DNA from: Halorubellus sp034808145 | GTDB lineage: Archaea > Halobacteriota > Halobacteria > Halobacteriales > Natrialbaceae | DNA length: 64,000 nucleotides | Direction: 5' to 3' | NCBI RefSeq assembly: GCF_034808145.1 | Contig: NZ_JAXHGM010000009.1 | Location: 62,001-126,000 of the forward strand | Shown here: positions 1 through 8,700 of the stretch, one piece after another | Layout of the letters: every line of letters starts with the position of its first letter | Numbering within the stretch: position 1 is the stretch's first letter | The notes under the pieces: generated by a model | The model's input: the letters and a program-made list of their open reading frames with translations, nothing else | Told to the model about the DNA's origin: nothing | The model's database searches: none | Made by a program: the position numbers and the translations under genes

Positions 1-1002
1 GAGGTCGCTGTTCCTAACGCTTTTGACGCTGATATCGACCGATTTAGAGACGTGATGATCGCTGATGGAACGGTGTTGCGGTTACACGAGTTTCTCTCAG
101 ATCAGTTTGAAGCCCGCCACGAGGAGCAGGCTGGAGCGAAGCTCCACCTGCTCCACAATGCCACAGAGCAGACGATTGAACGGCTCGATACTGCTAACGA
201 GAAAACGCACGACAGCACCTTGTTCAACACGGGGCCGTGGCTTGAGAATCGCCTTGTGCTGTTCGATCTCGCCTACTTCAAATACCGCCGGTTTGCGCTG
301 ATCGACGAAAACGACGGCTACTTCGTGAGTCGGCTGAAGCAGAACGCAAATCCGCTCATTACGGGGGAGTTACGGGAATGGCGCGGCCGCGCCATTCCCT
401 TAGAGGGCGAGCAGCTCCGAGCTGTTCTCGATGATCTTGACCGGAAATACATTGATGTAGAGGTCGAAGTCGAGTTCAAACGGGGGCCGTATAATGGGAC
501 ACAGTCGCTGGATACGAAGCGATTTCGCGTCGTCGGCGTCCGCGACGAGGACGCCGACGACTACCACCTGTACATGACGAATTTAGCGAGGAAGGAGTTC
601 TTTCCGGCGGATTTAGCGGAGATCTACCGCTGTCGGTGGGAAGTTGAGTTGCTGTTCCGGGAGCTGAAGACACAGTACGAATTGGACGAGTTCGACACGA
701 GTGACGAACACGTGGTGATGATCTTATTGTACGCAGCACTGCTGTCGCTGCTTGTAAGCCGCGATCTGTTGGATCTAGTCACTGAGCAGGCGGATGATGA
801 GCTTGTGTTTCCGACAGAGCGCTGGGCGGCGACCTTTCGGTCGCACGCCCAGCTCATTCTCCACGAACTCGGTGAGTTCCTTGGCTACTCACCACCGCCG
901 CTGCTCGACCGGCTGATCGAAGACGCTCAAAAGATCCACAAGCGACGACCAATCTTACAAGAGACGCTCGCTACCGCTACACAACCGAGGTGTGAGGCTT
1001 AA
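1..1002 (+). CDS. IS4-family (ISH8-like) transposase, 5' end outside the window
   Basis: The frame is open from base 1, so the N-terminus lies upstream of the window; 333 codons are visible. It is a cut-and-paste DDE transposase. The three expected acidic positions are visible: Asp in IADGT (about base 64), Asp in LFDLAYF (about base 262) and Glu in the C-terminal YRCRWEVELLFRELK stretch (about 627-670), which matches the Y-(2)-R-(3)-E-(6)-K signature of IS4. Length and wording resemble haloarchaeal ISH8-type elements. The gene ends at a TAA and is followed by about 180 bases before the next, oppositely oriented transposase. The terminal repeat was not resolved. Confidence 0.85.
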   Translation, partial: EVAVPNAFDADIDRFRDVMIADGTVLRLHEFLSDQFEARHEEQAGAKLHLLHNATEQTIERLDTANEKTHDSTLFNTGPWLENRLVLFDLAYFKYRRFALIDENDGYFVSRLKQNANPLITGELREWRGRAIPLEGEQLRAVLDDLDRKYIDVEVEVEFKRGPYNGTQSLDTKRFRVVGVRDEDADDYHLYMTNLARKEFFPADLAEIYRCRWEVELLFRELKTQYELDEFDTSDEHVVMILLYAALLSLLVSRDLLDLVTEQADDELVFPTERWAATFRSHAQLILHELGEFLGYSPPPLLDRLIEDAQKIHKRRPILQETLATATQPRCEA

Positions 1003-1181
1003 CTAAAGACGGATGAGCGAGGCTGTGATGCGCAGTCTCGGACGAAACAGTGACTAGTTCGGCTTCGAATCTCCTCTCAATCGTCTCTTCCTATCGCACT
1101 CCCAACTAAATCGGTGGATTTTCGAAATTCCTGACAGCGTTGCCACTCAGAAATCCGCACTGGCCCCGACAGAGTACCTCC

Positions 1182-2855
1182 TTATCCGATTCCAGTCTCC
1201 TTCTTCAGCAGCGTGAGCGTATTGTCGGCCGTCACAATCGGCGCGTGTTCGTACTCACCAGTCAACTCGACTTGGACAAGTAAATCGACTGCTCGCCAAA
1301 TCGAGTACAACAGACACGCAAACGCGAAGTAGAAGAATCGGAGCCCGAAATCCGTCGACGTCGTCGCAGCCATGAATCGCTTGATCGACCGATAGCCACT
1401 CTCAATCTCCCACCGGTAGCCGTACTCACTGAGAAAACCACCACCCCGGTTGGACATGAACACCGAGTACTGTCGATGGTCGTCGTGCTCAGAGTCTTCT
1501 TTCCGGCGATAGATCAGCGTCGTCTCGTGCCACTCGTTCTTGCCAAGATGGAGCTTGCGGTCGGTCTCGTACCGGTCTTGATCGCGTTGGAGGAGTCGTT
1601 TGGCCTGAGCTTTCTCACTCGTTTGCATCCGTTTCGGCACGACGTAGGACAGTCCACGCTGGCTGATCATCTCTAGAATGTGCTGGCTGTCGAACTCCCG
1701 ATCCATCAGCACGTTATCGACGTGAACGAGGTCCTCAGCGGAGTCGAGCAGGTCCTTGACGATCTCCTTGCGTGACTCGCCTCGTCGAACTGGGCGGGCA
1801 TCAAGCACGAGTGGAACAGCGTTGCCGACCAGCTGGACTGTCGCCCACTGGTAGGCGTATTCGTCATTCTTCTCCTTCGTTCCGATTATCTCGTCCTCGT
1901 GGCCGGTACGGTCGCCGGTAAAGGGGTCGTCCTCGGTGATGTCGATCGCGACGATTCCAGCTCGAAAGAACTCCTCTGTCCCCGCGAGCTCGTTGATGAG
2001 CTGACGGAGTGCCTGTCGGTACATCTCGCGAATCTGATTGATGGGGAGGTCACGAATCTGGTCGCGATGACCGTGCCCGAGTGGCGTTCGATCACGCGTC
2101 GACTCGTGGATGAAACTGCGAGCGCCCTCGTTAGCCGCTAGGTTCTCACGCAGGCCCAGATAGGTCTGTAAGCCCCAGTAGGCGTTCTCAGGAATCTCAC
2201 AGCCCTCACCACGATCGAGCGAGAACGCGGGGTATACGACGCGACTGATGTGGTCGGTGACCCTCTCAGCCTTGTCGAGGATGGCCTGATCGTTTGGGAC
2301 AGATTCGTCTGCGTCGTCGCCTTGATCCGGGAGGTTTCGTTCTGGGTCGCGTGGTACAGCGACACCCGCGTTCTGCGCTTTGATCAGGATTGTTCGAGCC
2401 GCTTCCTGGATCGTCTCACGGAAATCGCGCGTGAAGCGCTCGTTCCAGCCGCGCCACAATGTCGATTGATCGGGCACCGTCTCCAACTCGAGGCGTTCAC
2501 AAAGTTCGGGGTGGCTATCGAGGTACTCGACGAGAGATGTTTCGTGCTGCCATCCGTGGAGTTCTTTCAGCAAGAACATGCGAAAGAGGGTGTCCATCTC
2601 GTAGCGTGTTGACCTTCCGTAGCAGTCGTGGGCCTCGAAGCGGAAGTAGGCCAGCGGAAGTTCGCAGACGCACTGTTCGAGTGAGTTATGATTTGGGTGC
2701 GTGAACCAGACACTCGAGACGACTCGAACGTCCGATTCTAACCCACCGAGTGAGGAGCGATCGTACAGCGGTGTCGAGTCATATGCGGGCCACTCGATAT
2801 GTTGGTGTGCGATTCGTCGAAAGACGCTGCGCCGAGACTCGCGAGTCGCGACCAC
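1182..2855 (-). CDS. DDE transposase, 557 aa
   Basis: Large transposase with an N-terminal region like the DUF772/IS5-IS1182 type (TLFRMFLLKELHGWQHE, then a W-rich helix segment) and a C-terminal DDE core. Candidate catalytic residues are Asp in IVAIDITEDD, Asp in NVLMDREFDS and Glu in YRWEIESGYRSIK, the last in a YREK-like arrangement. At 557 residues it is longer than most haloarchaeal IS4/IS5 transposases. It lies tail-to-tail with the transposase at 1-1002. The frame is intact and could be functional. I am confident of the transposase call but not of the exact IS family; terminal inverted repeats were not identified. Confidence 0.8.
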   Translation of the reverse strand: MVATRESRRSVFRRIAHQHIEWPAYDSTPLYDRSSLGGLESDVRVVSSVWFTHPNHNSLEQCVCELPLAYFRFEAHDCYGRSTRYEMDTLFRMFLLKELHGWQHETSLVEYLDSHPELCERLELETVPDQSTLWRGWNERFTRDFRETIQEAARTILIKAQNAGVAVPRDPERNLPDQGDDADESVPNDQAILDKAERVTDHISRVVYPAFSLDRGEGCEIPENAYWGLQTYLGLRENLAANEGARSFIHESTRDRTPLGHGHRDQIRDLPINQIREMYRQALRQLINELAGTEEFFRAGIVAIDITEDDPFTGDRTGHEDEIIGTKEKNDEYAYQWATVQLVGNAVPLVLDARPVRRGESRKEIVKDLLDSAEDLVHVDNVLMDREFDSQHILEMISQRGLSYVVPKRMQTSEKAQAKRLLQRDQDRYETDRKLHLGKNEWHETTLIYRRKEDSEHDDHRQYSVFMSNRGGGFLSEYGYRWEIESGYRSIKRFMAATTSTDFGLRFFYFAFACLLYSIWRAVDLLVQVELTGEYEHAPIVTADNTLTLLKKETGIG

Positions 2856-3056
2856 TACAGAAGAATAGCCCGGAGACGCTCAAGAGTTCGTCCAACCGAC
2901 CAGTATAGAGAGTTCTGTGGCTCTGCTGGATTCCTCAATCGCGAGCAGGGGTAATGCAGCTAATCGTTAGATGTAGAGGAACAGTATATCGGTTAGTGAA
3001 AATTCGTTGTGTCACAGGGGACAAATCTTATTCTACAAGAAATTCTTCTGTGACAC

Positions 3057-3167
3057 ATGGACCTGAGCTGGGCACTTCTCCTTGTTGTCGCCGTCCTCGT
3101 AATCGGGTACGGTCTTTACACTGTGTACAATCTCTCAAATTTCCTCGGGGACTACCTTCGTTCCTGA
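3057..3167 (+). CDS. Small single-pass membrane protein, 36 aa
   Basis: A short ORF in the 515-base gap between the transposase and fni encodes MDLSWALLLVVAVLVIGYGL followed by a polar tail ending GDYLRS. One hydrophobic helix of about 17 residues spans residues 4-20. The ATG lies about 30 bases after a T/A-rich stretch (AAATCTTATTCT, 3022-3033), a spacing compatible with a leaderless haloarchaeal promoter. Function is unknown. The hydrophobic composition over the full length supports coding, but it has no recognised family. The remainder of 2856-3370 shows no other convincing gene. Confidence 0.45.
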   Translation: MDLSWALLLVVAVLVIGYGLYTVYNLSNFLGDYLRS

Positions 3168-3370
3168 CAACCAAATTCTGGTGTTCTTGCTTCCGTATAC
3201 CCGGTACATTCGCACACCTACTGAACGGTTATTTCACGACGAATTCGCTGGTGAGAACCCGCCTCGTTGTGGTGCGTAGTTCGGTAAGTACAGGTTGGAC
3301 AGATATCGGAGTCGGCTCTCTCTTTCCCGCTGTTGTTCTATCCGTCCTGCTGAGACTGGGGAATCCGGGA

Positions 3371-4453
3371 CTACTCGCTACTGGTTCGTTGTTCCACGTA
3401 CTCGCGCGTCTTTCCGTGCAACACGTACTCCACCTGCTGGAGCTCGTCGATCGACCCCGAGCCGGTGACGAACATCGCTGTTCGCAGCTCGGCGATCAGG
3501 TCCCCGACGCGTTCGATGACAGCGTCTGGCCCGTCTGTAGCTGGTTTCAGGAATGGTTTCGCCAACCCGCCGGCGCGGGCACCCAGGGCAATCGCTTTTG
3601 CCACGTCCAATCCCGTTCGGACACCACCACTCGCAATGACGCAGTCGTGTTCGGCAACACACTCGATCGTGCTTGCAGCGGTTGGAATGCCCCATTCTCG
3701 GAACAGGGTGCCGATTTGTTTCTGTCGCGGCGCGTTCGCGGCTGCTGCGCGATAGGCTTCGATCCCGGACCACGTCGTTCCGCCTTTGCCAGCGACGTCG
3801 AGAGCGTCAACGCCTGCCGCAGTTAGCTCTCGGGCAGTCTCCCCGGAGATGCCGTTGCCCGTTTCCTTGACGATAATCGGCACCGAGAGTGCCTCGGACA
3901 CTCGTTCGATCGCAGCTACACAGTTCCGGCCATCGACGTCGCCTTCTGGTTGGGTGGCTTCCTGGAGGAAGTTCAGGTGGACCGCGAGCGCGTCGGCGTC
4001 GATCATCTCGACTGCCTGCTCGACCATTTCGATGTCGTACTCTCGGAGCTGTGCAGCGCCGAGGTTCCCGTAGATGAACGCATCGGGTGCGGCATCGCGG
4101 ACGACGGTGTACGATTCGAGGACGCGTTCGTCGTCGAGTTCGAGGCCTGCTCGCTGGCTACCGAGACCCATGGCGATACCGGTTTCGCTGGCGGCCCGGG
4201 CCAGCGCCCGATTGATCTCCGTCGTGTTGTGGTGCCCGCCAGTCATGCTCTCGATGAAGATTGGGGCAGAGAGGTCGTGACCCAGGAAGTCGATGGAGGG
4301 GTCGATCGCGTCGTAATCGAGTTCCGGAAGCGCGTTGTGGACGAGGTGGACGTCGTCGAAGCCCGTGCCTGTCGTTTCGACGTCCCGCTCTTGGACGATT
4401 TGAAGGTGGTCGTCTTTTCGGTCTTCAGTCTGCGTGGAGTCCTGCGCCGTCAT
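3371..4453 (-). CDS. fni: Type 2 isopentenyl-diphosphate delta-isomerase
   Basis: FMN- and NAD(P)H-dependent enzyme of the cytosol that interconverts isopentenyl and dimethylallyl diphosphate, needed for archaeal ether lipids, carotenoids and quinones. Family hallmarks are SMTGGHHN near the N-terminus, GLGSQRAGL, NLGAAQL, a conserved KETGNGIS segment, VAGKGGTTW and ASGGVRTGLDVAKA, in the usual TIM-barrel order. At 360 residues it has normal length. The start at 4453 (MTAQDS) is preferred over an in-frame ATG at 4510 because the extension is not family-like. It stands alone, flanked by a transposase and a toxin-antitoxin-like pair. It may be an extra copy or the cell's only one; the window cannot tell. 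Confidence 0.93.
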   Translation of the reverse strand: MTAQDSTQTEDRKDDHLQIVQERDVETTGTGFDDVHLVHNALPELDYDAIDPSIDFLGHDLSAPIFIESMTGGHHNTTEINRALARAASETGIAMGLGSQRAGLELDDERVLESYTVVRDAAPDAFIYGNLGAAQLREYDIEMVEQAVEMIDADALAVHLNFLQEATQPEGDVDGRNCVAAIERVSEALSVPIIVKETGNGISGETARELTAAGVDALDVAGKGGTTWSGIEAYRAAAANAPRQKQIGTLFREWGIPTAASTIECVAEHDCVIASGGVRTGLDVAKAIALGARAGGLAKPFLKPATDGPDAVIERVGDLIAELRTAMFVTGSGSIDELQQVEYVLHGKTREYVEQRTSSE

Positions 4454-4732
4454 TAGTCGGGTTTGTACAAGAGATGGGAAAACAATACTGTTGTATCGAC
4501 TCTCCCCCATCCTAACTATTCTTGAAATGATAATATTCAGGGGTCGCTATGTGTCTGTATTCAGCATTGCGCTGCTATACGACGTAAATTGACAGAGATA
4601 CCAGTGATAAGTTCGCGTCTCTACTTAATGGGCGTTGTGGGCGAGAGTAGTGTGTAATTAAGGCACGTAACAAAGCTATCCTCTGCGGTCGGGCCCGTTT
4701 GTAAACACTACAGTGACCCGGTTCCGTGGCAA

Positions 4733-4742
4733 ACATTTATGG
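4733..4742 (+). promoter_or_regulatory. TATA-like promoter element
   Basis: ACATTTATGG at this position lies about 30 bases before the ATG at 4769. This fits a leaderless haloarchaeal transcript and decides against an in-frame ATG at 4739, which would overlap the box. Confidence 0.4.
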
Positions 4743-4768
4743 TTTCCAGTTTCGTAACTCTACACAAG

Positions 4769-5392
4769 ATGAGTTACGATACAGAACACGTGCGAAACGC
4801 GGGGGACACTCCAGGAACCATCACTGGAATTCCGACGTTCGCAGAATTACTTGAGAACCCGTCCCTCGCGGACCTCTATACATCGATTAGACAGGCAGAG
4901 ACTGCAACAGGTCCCGAACTCGTCGAAACAACGACCGTCTCCAAAAAGACGGTGTACGACTACTTGCATAAACTGGAGCAGGCGGGCCTGATCAGCAAGG
5001 TTGGCGACGAGACCGGGACTGCCGTATACACCGCTCAGGAGTTCGAGCTAACGTTGACGGTCCGTGAGACGGAAGTCTCGATCACTCCCAAAATCATCGA
5101 GGTAATCGCCCAGAAAAACGAGTACCCAGCGATCGAACGAGTCCTCGAAGACTACGGCATCGTCACGTTCGCGCTCGCATACGATCTCGTGAACGCACAC
5201 AGTGAGGGCGAGGTCACAATCCGGCAAATCGCGAGCCTCACAGATCTCTCTCCTGGAACTACGTATGATCTCGTCGAAGCGCTCTATTCGGTTCTCGACC
5301 TCGGTGATGACGATTCGACCCCGACGACGTACACACCGGATGAGTTCGATGCGGAGGGGGGCGATCTCCTCGAGGAATACGCCGATAAGTGA
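4769..5392 (+). CDS. Winged-helix DNA-binding protein, probable antitoxin/regulator
   Basis: A 207-residue acidic protein with a helix-turn-helix around residues 45-85 (TGPELVETTTVSKKTVYDYL then a wing) and a second HTH-like segment near the C-terminus (TIRQIASLTDLSPGTTYDLV). It probably binds DNA. The stop codon overlaps the GTG start of the PIN-like gene (GTGA), so the pair should be translated together. That organisation, DNA-binding protein first and PIN-like nuclease second, is typical of type II toxin-antitoxin operons, where the first product neutralises the toxin and represses the operon. The antitoxin role is inferred from context. Confidence 0.6.
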   Translation: MSYDTEHVRNAGDTPGTITGIPTFAELLENPSLADLYTSIRQAETATGPELVETTTVSKKTVYDYLHKLEQAGLISKVGDETGTAVYTAQEFELTLTVRETEVSITPKIIEVIAQKNEYPAIERVLEDYGIVTFALAYDLVNAHSEGEVTIRQIASLTDLSPGTTYDLVEALYSVLDLGDDDSTPTTYTPDEFDAEGGDLLEEYADK

Positions 5393-5961
5393 ACCGAGCG
5401 AGGATGTATACTGCGAACATTGCGGACACGGTGATGTTTCGGAACTTGGGGAAGCACCCCAGTCCACACCTACAATCGCTCAAGAGTGCCGTAGAGGAAG
5501 CTGGAACTGAAGTTTGGGTGCCAGCAGCGGTCTACCACGAGCTGGCGGATACCGGGGGTTCCGCCTCCCCGACGAATCCGTACCTCGATACGGCTATCGA
5601 AGAAGGATGGCTTCGGGTAGCCCCACCGCTACCAAGTGATCGTACAGAGGGATTCGATAGTAGCGCTGGACCGGTGGAGAAAGCACGGTTCGTTGCAGAT
5701 GAGTTTCTCAACCAGCAGAGCAAGTATCCAGAGACGAACAACTGGCAGGACGCGGCGGTGGTCGCGTTGGCAGTTCGATTGTTCGATGCGAATGCTCGAA
5801 TCCGTGTGATCACTCACACAGCGGACGAAAATCTGGCAAAGGCGTGCGCTCGTATCCCTCCGGAATTCGGATACTACGATATCAAGTCCCGATACTACAA
5901 CCCACCCCAAACAGCGAAGGCTGAGTTTCCAACCGTTGGCCAGCTCACGTGGAGTGAGTAG
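5389..5961 (+). CDS. PIN-like domain protein, probable toxin
   Basis: A 190-residue protein beginning near MYTANIADTVMF, which resembles the beta-strand plus Asp start of PIN ribonucleases. A central E-rich helix (VPAAVYHELAD), a NNWQDAAVVALAVRL segment with Asp and a late ITHTADENLAKA strand-loop follow, matching the usual order of PIN acidic residues. PIN toxins cleave RNA. It overlaps the upstream regulator by four bases. An alternative start is the ATG at 5404. No helicase or larger operon partners are present, so a toxin role is more likely than RNA processing. The catalytic assignment is from motif reading only. Confidence 0.6.
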   Translation: MNRARMYTANIADTVMFRNLGKHPSPHLQSLKSAVEEAGTEVWVPAAVYHELADTGGSASPTNPYLDTAIEEGWLRVAPPLPSDRTEGFDSSAGPVEKARFVADEFLNQQSKYPETNNWQDAAVVALAVRLFDANARIRVITHTADENLAKACARIPPEFGYYDIKSRYYNPPQTAKAEFPTVGQLTWSE

Positions 5962-6193
5962 CGAACATTTCGGCGGTTAGACCAGTATCAGCACGTTTAC
6001 GACTTTACTATCAACGTCAGCGCGATGTACTGGTCGCCTTGGAATGGGTGGCCCTCCCGGCTTGTCTGTGGTTAGAAGTAAAATCAACGAAAATGTCGAA
6101 TAAGCACCTTGTCCATAGCCACAAACCAGTCCGAGAACCGTATGCATTGAGAAGGCTGATCTCATCTTCTGCCGGGCCTCGCTCTGCGCGAGG

Positions 6194-6601
6194 TCATTCC
6201 TCGCCGAGTTCCGAAAGCCGAGCCTGAATTTCCTCAGCATCCGCCTCAGAGAGCGCCTCAACACCGAACTGGACGAGTAGCGGGTAGAAGTGGCGGTTCT
6301 TCTTGAACTCGTCCTGCCCCGCCTTGCGGAGCTTCAGTTGGGACTCGAGGTAGGTGTCCTCCATCTCGTCGAGGACATCGTCGGGAATGTAAATCGTCCG
6401 CCCATTCCACTCGTCCTTGATGTTCGTCTTCGTTTTGCTCGTTCCATTCGTTTCACTCGTTGAAGTCGATTCGGTCGTTTCGGTCGATGAACTGGTTTCC
6501 ACCGTTTCACTCACCTCACTCGTTTCGCTGGAATCAGCCTCGTCGTCCTCCTCTTCGTAGTTGCCCTCGATGCCGGAAGCATCACCCCAGCCGTCGCTCA
6601 T
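6194..6601 (-). CDS. Acidic ParA-partner protein (partition cassette 1)
   Basis: A 135-residue protein whose first 60 residues are a low-complexity Ser/Glu/Thr tract built from a three-residue pattern (SET, SEV, SET, VET, TET), followed by a folded C-terminal part starting near RTIYIPDDVLDEMED. Its start overlaps the end of parA (ATGA). The same plan, disordered acidic N-terminus then a C-terminal domain with M/I-Y-[VI]-P, is seen in the partner of the second ParA at 16780. It probably binds the centromere DNA and contacts ParA, replacing a classical ParB. The tract DNA itself carries the nine-base repeat described separately. Confidence 0.65.
   Translation of the reverse strand: MSDGWGDASGIEGNYEEEDDEADSSETSEVSETVETSSSTETTESTSTSETNGTSKTKTNIKDEWNGRTIYIPDDVLDEMEDTYLESQLKLRKAGQDEFKKNRHFYPLLVQFGVEALSEADAEEIQARLSELGEE
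6430..6529. repeat. Nine-base periodic repeat inside the partner gene
   Basis: TCGTT or a one- or two-base variant occurs at 6430, 6439, 6448, 6457, 6466, 6475, 6484, 6493, 6502, 6511 and 6520, always nine bases apart. The same unit forms the noncoding array 900 bases away upstream of parA. Here it also encodes the x-E-T tripeptide repeats of the partner protein. Confidence 0.65.
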
Positions 6602-7416
6602 GCTTCCACCTCCTCAGGGGCAGTCTTGTCAAACGTCTCGTCGAACAGGTCGGCAATCTCGTTGAACAGGTCGCGTGCATCCTCGACGCGCTGGTTCTCC
6701 TTGCCGAAGCCAAAGACGGACACCCCCTCGCCAATCGACTGAGAGAGGTCGGTCCGCTTCGGGATCTCGAACACCGGGAGGGAGTACGCCGACTTGATCT
6801 CCTCGATGGTATCGCGGTGTTCAGCGTTCTGCTCGACGCGGTTACAGACAATTGCGAGCCGATTGATGTCTCCGTACGCCTGTTCGAGGGAACTCAGCTG
6901 CTTTGCGAAAATCTGGAGGCTGTTGGCGTTGAGCTTCTCGGGAATGACGGGGATGACGACGTTGCCGGTCGCGACCAGGGCGTTGTCGGTGAGGACGTTC
7001 AGGGATGGCGGCGTGTCGACGATGATGTAGTCGTAGTCCTTGTCGAGCTCATCGAGAGTCATCTCCAACCGCTCGCGACTCTTCGGCGCCTCAAGCAGCG
7101 TCTGGATATTCTTGTTGTTCGCGAGTTTCTCGCTGGCGGGGAGGATGTCGAATTCCTCGTGCTCGACGATGATGTCGTTCACCGACTCCATCTGATCGAA
7201 GTCGAGGACGTCGAACAGCGTTGTGCGGTCGGTATCGTAGTACAGGTCGTTGTAGCCAAGCGAGCAGGTGAGTCCTCCGTGGTAGTCGATATCGACCAGG
7301 AGGACGTCGTGGCCTCTGGCAGAGAGTGCGCCGCCTGTATGAATGACGTCGGTCGTCTTCCCCGCGCCTCCCTTCTGATTCGCCACCGTGATTCGTGCGG
7401 TATTGGTGTCGGTCAT
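6598..7416 (-). CDS. parA: ParA-family partition ATPase (cassette 1)
   Basis: Deviant Walker-type ATPase of 272 residues. The P-loop NQKGGAGKTT lies at residues 13-22, the Walker A' Asp is in LLVDIDYHGG, and the switch region is IIVDTPPS. This is the motor that positions plasmid copies by cycling on the nucleoid. The downstream small partner gene overlaps its stop codon, and the noncoding side upstream carries a nine-base repeat array, the expected centromere. No helix-turn-helix precedes the ATPase, so it is of the short ParA type and autoregulation would have to go through the partner. Confidence 0.9.
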   Translation of the reverse strand: MTDTNTARITVANQKGGAGKTTDVIHTGGALSARGHDVLLVDIDYHGGLTCSLGYNDLYYDTDRTTLFDVLDFDQMESVNDIIVEHEEFDILPASEKLANNKNIQTLLEAPKSRERLEMTLDELDKDYDYIIVDTPPSLNVLTDNALVATGNVVIPVIPEKLNANSLQIFAKQLSSLEQAYGDINRLAIVCNRVEQNAEHRDTIEEIKSAYSLPVFEIPKRTDLSQSIGEGVSVFGFGKENQRVEDARDLFNEIADLFDETFDKTAPEEVEA

Positions 7417-7421
7417 TAGCT

Positions 7422-7710
7422 TCGTTTTTCTCGTTGTGTTCGTTACGTTCGTTATGGTCGTTTAGTTCGGTGCGTTCGGTGAGGGTGTTTCACTCGGTGA
7501 GAGGATTACTACAGTGTTAAAACCAACTGTTCGTTACACTCGTTGAAGCAAACGCACTCGTTGCCATCAACTCATTCGTTCTGTTCGTTCCGTTCGTTTT
7601 CTTCGTTTTGTTCATCGAGTAGAGGGCGCCAGTTCGTTTCTCAGAATGCGTTCAATTCATTCGTTTTTCTCGTTCTGTTCGTTTTGTTCGTTGAATTCGT
7701 TATAATCGTT
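7422..7710. repeat. Nine-base periodic TCGTT array, candidate centromere 1
   Basis: Three clusters of TCGTT-type units recur at exact nine-base steps: 7422, 7431, 7440, 7449, 7458, 7467, 7476 and 7494; then 7531, 7540, 7558, 7576, 7585, 7594, 7603 and 7612; then 7661, 7670, 7679, 7688, 7697 and 7706. Phase shifts separate the clusters. The array occupies the upstream region of parA and is T-rich, unlike its surroundings. It is most simply read as the binding array for the ParA partner and possibly as the operator of the par operon. An ORF on the plus strand through it (7543-7785) is low-complexity and is not accepted as a gene. Confidence 0.75.
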
Positions 7711-7796
7711 CCACGTGTTTTCAGCGGGAATCAGGACTACCTTCGAGAGTATGGAGAGATAGTGGCTTCATGGCCATTCGAGTAAGACTTTTAACT

Positions 7797-7816
7797 GTTA
7801 CCGGATTATTGGTAAC
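7797..7816. promoter_or_regulatory. Inverted repeat operator next to a start codon
   Basis: GTTACC, eight bases, GGTAAC. It sits between a TATA-like TTTTAAC (7789-7795) and the ATG at 7823, overlapping the expected transcription start. This position would let the HTH protein encoded immediately downstream repress its own operon. Confidence 0.5.
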
Positions 7817-7822
7817 CACCAG

Positions 7823-8497
7823 ATGTACGAGGTACTCGATGACACCGCGGCGCAGGTCATCCTCGCGATCGAGAGTGGTGACTCCATCCGTCGTGTCGCC
7901 CAGCACCTCCACACGCCGTACGAGACGGTGAGACAGGCCGTTAACCGACTCGAAGACGCAGGCTACGTCACCTATGACGACGGCCTCTCAGTCGTCGATG
8001 ACCACGTGAGAGACGTAGCACGAGAGCTCGTTGCTGCCAGCGCCGGCGTCAGTCCACCATCCATCGAGGAGGCCTACGTCATCCCACAGTTCGGTGACTG
8101 GCCGTTCGCATTTACACGGATCGACGCCGTCTACGTGTGGACCCAGGGCGGCTACCAAGTTGGGCGGAATCCGGATGACTATCCGCTGTTCCTGGCCGTC
8201 CGTGAGCGAGACGTCGACGCCTGGGGGACCTTCTTTGAATCCTTCGACCTTCCCACCGCATTCGAGCGACAGCCCCGAGACGAGCTGGAGGGACCGCTGC
8301 AGATCGTCCTCGAGCCACGCCCGTCACTCGACATCGAGCACGTCGAAGGGTACCCGGTGATCCCGAGAGTAGAGACGATCGAGTATATGCGCGAGAACTA
8401 CGCCCAGTTCCAGTCGGCACTGGCTATGCTCGACCGGATGTACGAGGACCTCGACCTCGGCGTTACGTATCGAGAAACCGAACGGGCACAGCCATGA
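7823..8497 (+). CDS. Winged-helix regulator/antitoxin of an AbiE-like pair
   Basis: A 224-residue protein whose residues 8-60 form a winged HTH (AAQVILAIESGDSIRRVAQH, then a recognition helix ETVRQAVNRLEDAGYV). The remaining 160 residues are unrecognised. It overlaps the next gene by four bases (ATGA). The neighbour begins like a nucleotidyltransferase toxin of the AbiEii/MNT group, so this protein is probably the antitoxin and repressor, analogous to AbiEi though not clearly homologous beyond the HTH. The inverted repeat just before its start suggests autoregulation. Confidence 0.6.
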   Translation: MYEVLDDTAAQVILAIESGDSIRRVAQHLHTPYETVRQAVNRLEDAGYVTYDDGLSVVDDHVRDVARELVAASAGVSPPSIEEAYVIPQFGDWPFAFTRIDAVYVWTQGGYQVGRNPDDYPLFLAVRERDVDAWGTFFESFDLPTAFERQPRDELEGPLQIVLEPRPSLDIEHVEGYPVIPRVETIEYMRENYAQFQSALAMLDRMYEDLDLGVTYRETERAQP

Positions 8498-8700
8498 GCT
8501 TCAACAACCGAAGTGACGCACTCATCGAACTGCTCGAGGACCTCACTCAGGAGGGACACGAGTACGTCCTTGTCGGGGGCTACGCTGTATCGGCGTTCAA
8601 CGCCCGCTTCTCCACTGATCTGGATATCGTCGTCGCACCAGACTCCAAGGCCGAATTCATCGAATTCCTCGAACGCTCATCCCGATACATTGTAACATAG
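8494..8700 (+). pseudogene. Nucleotidyltransferase toxin, truncated by an IS
   Basis: Only 68 codons remain. They contain YVLVGGYAVSAFNARFSTDLDIVV, the GG...S...D-x-D nucleotide-binding signature of AbiEii/MNT nucleotidyltransferases. The reading frame runs into the left end of an IS1595-type element and stops within it at a TAG (8698-8700). No continuation is seen on the far side of the element, so the catalytic domain is incomplete and the toxin should be inactive. The intact upstream regulator may persist as a solitary gene. Confidence 0.65.

Noticed and set aside
2954..3826. 290-codon plus-strand ORF running into fni
   Set aside because: Its 3' half is antisense to a well-conserved enzyme, and the front has no recognisable domain.
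7543..7785. 80-codon plus-strand ORF rich in Phe and Ser
   Set aside because: Translation of the TCGTT array with no family and no promoter; considered noncoding.
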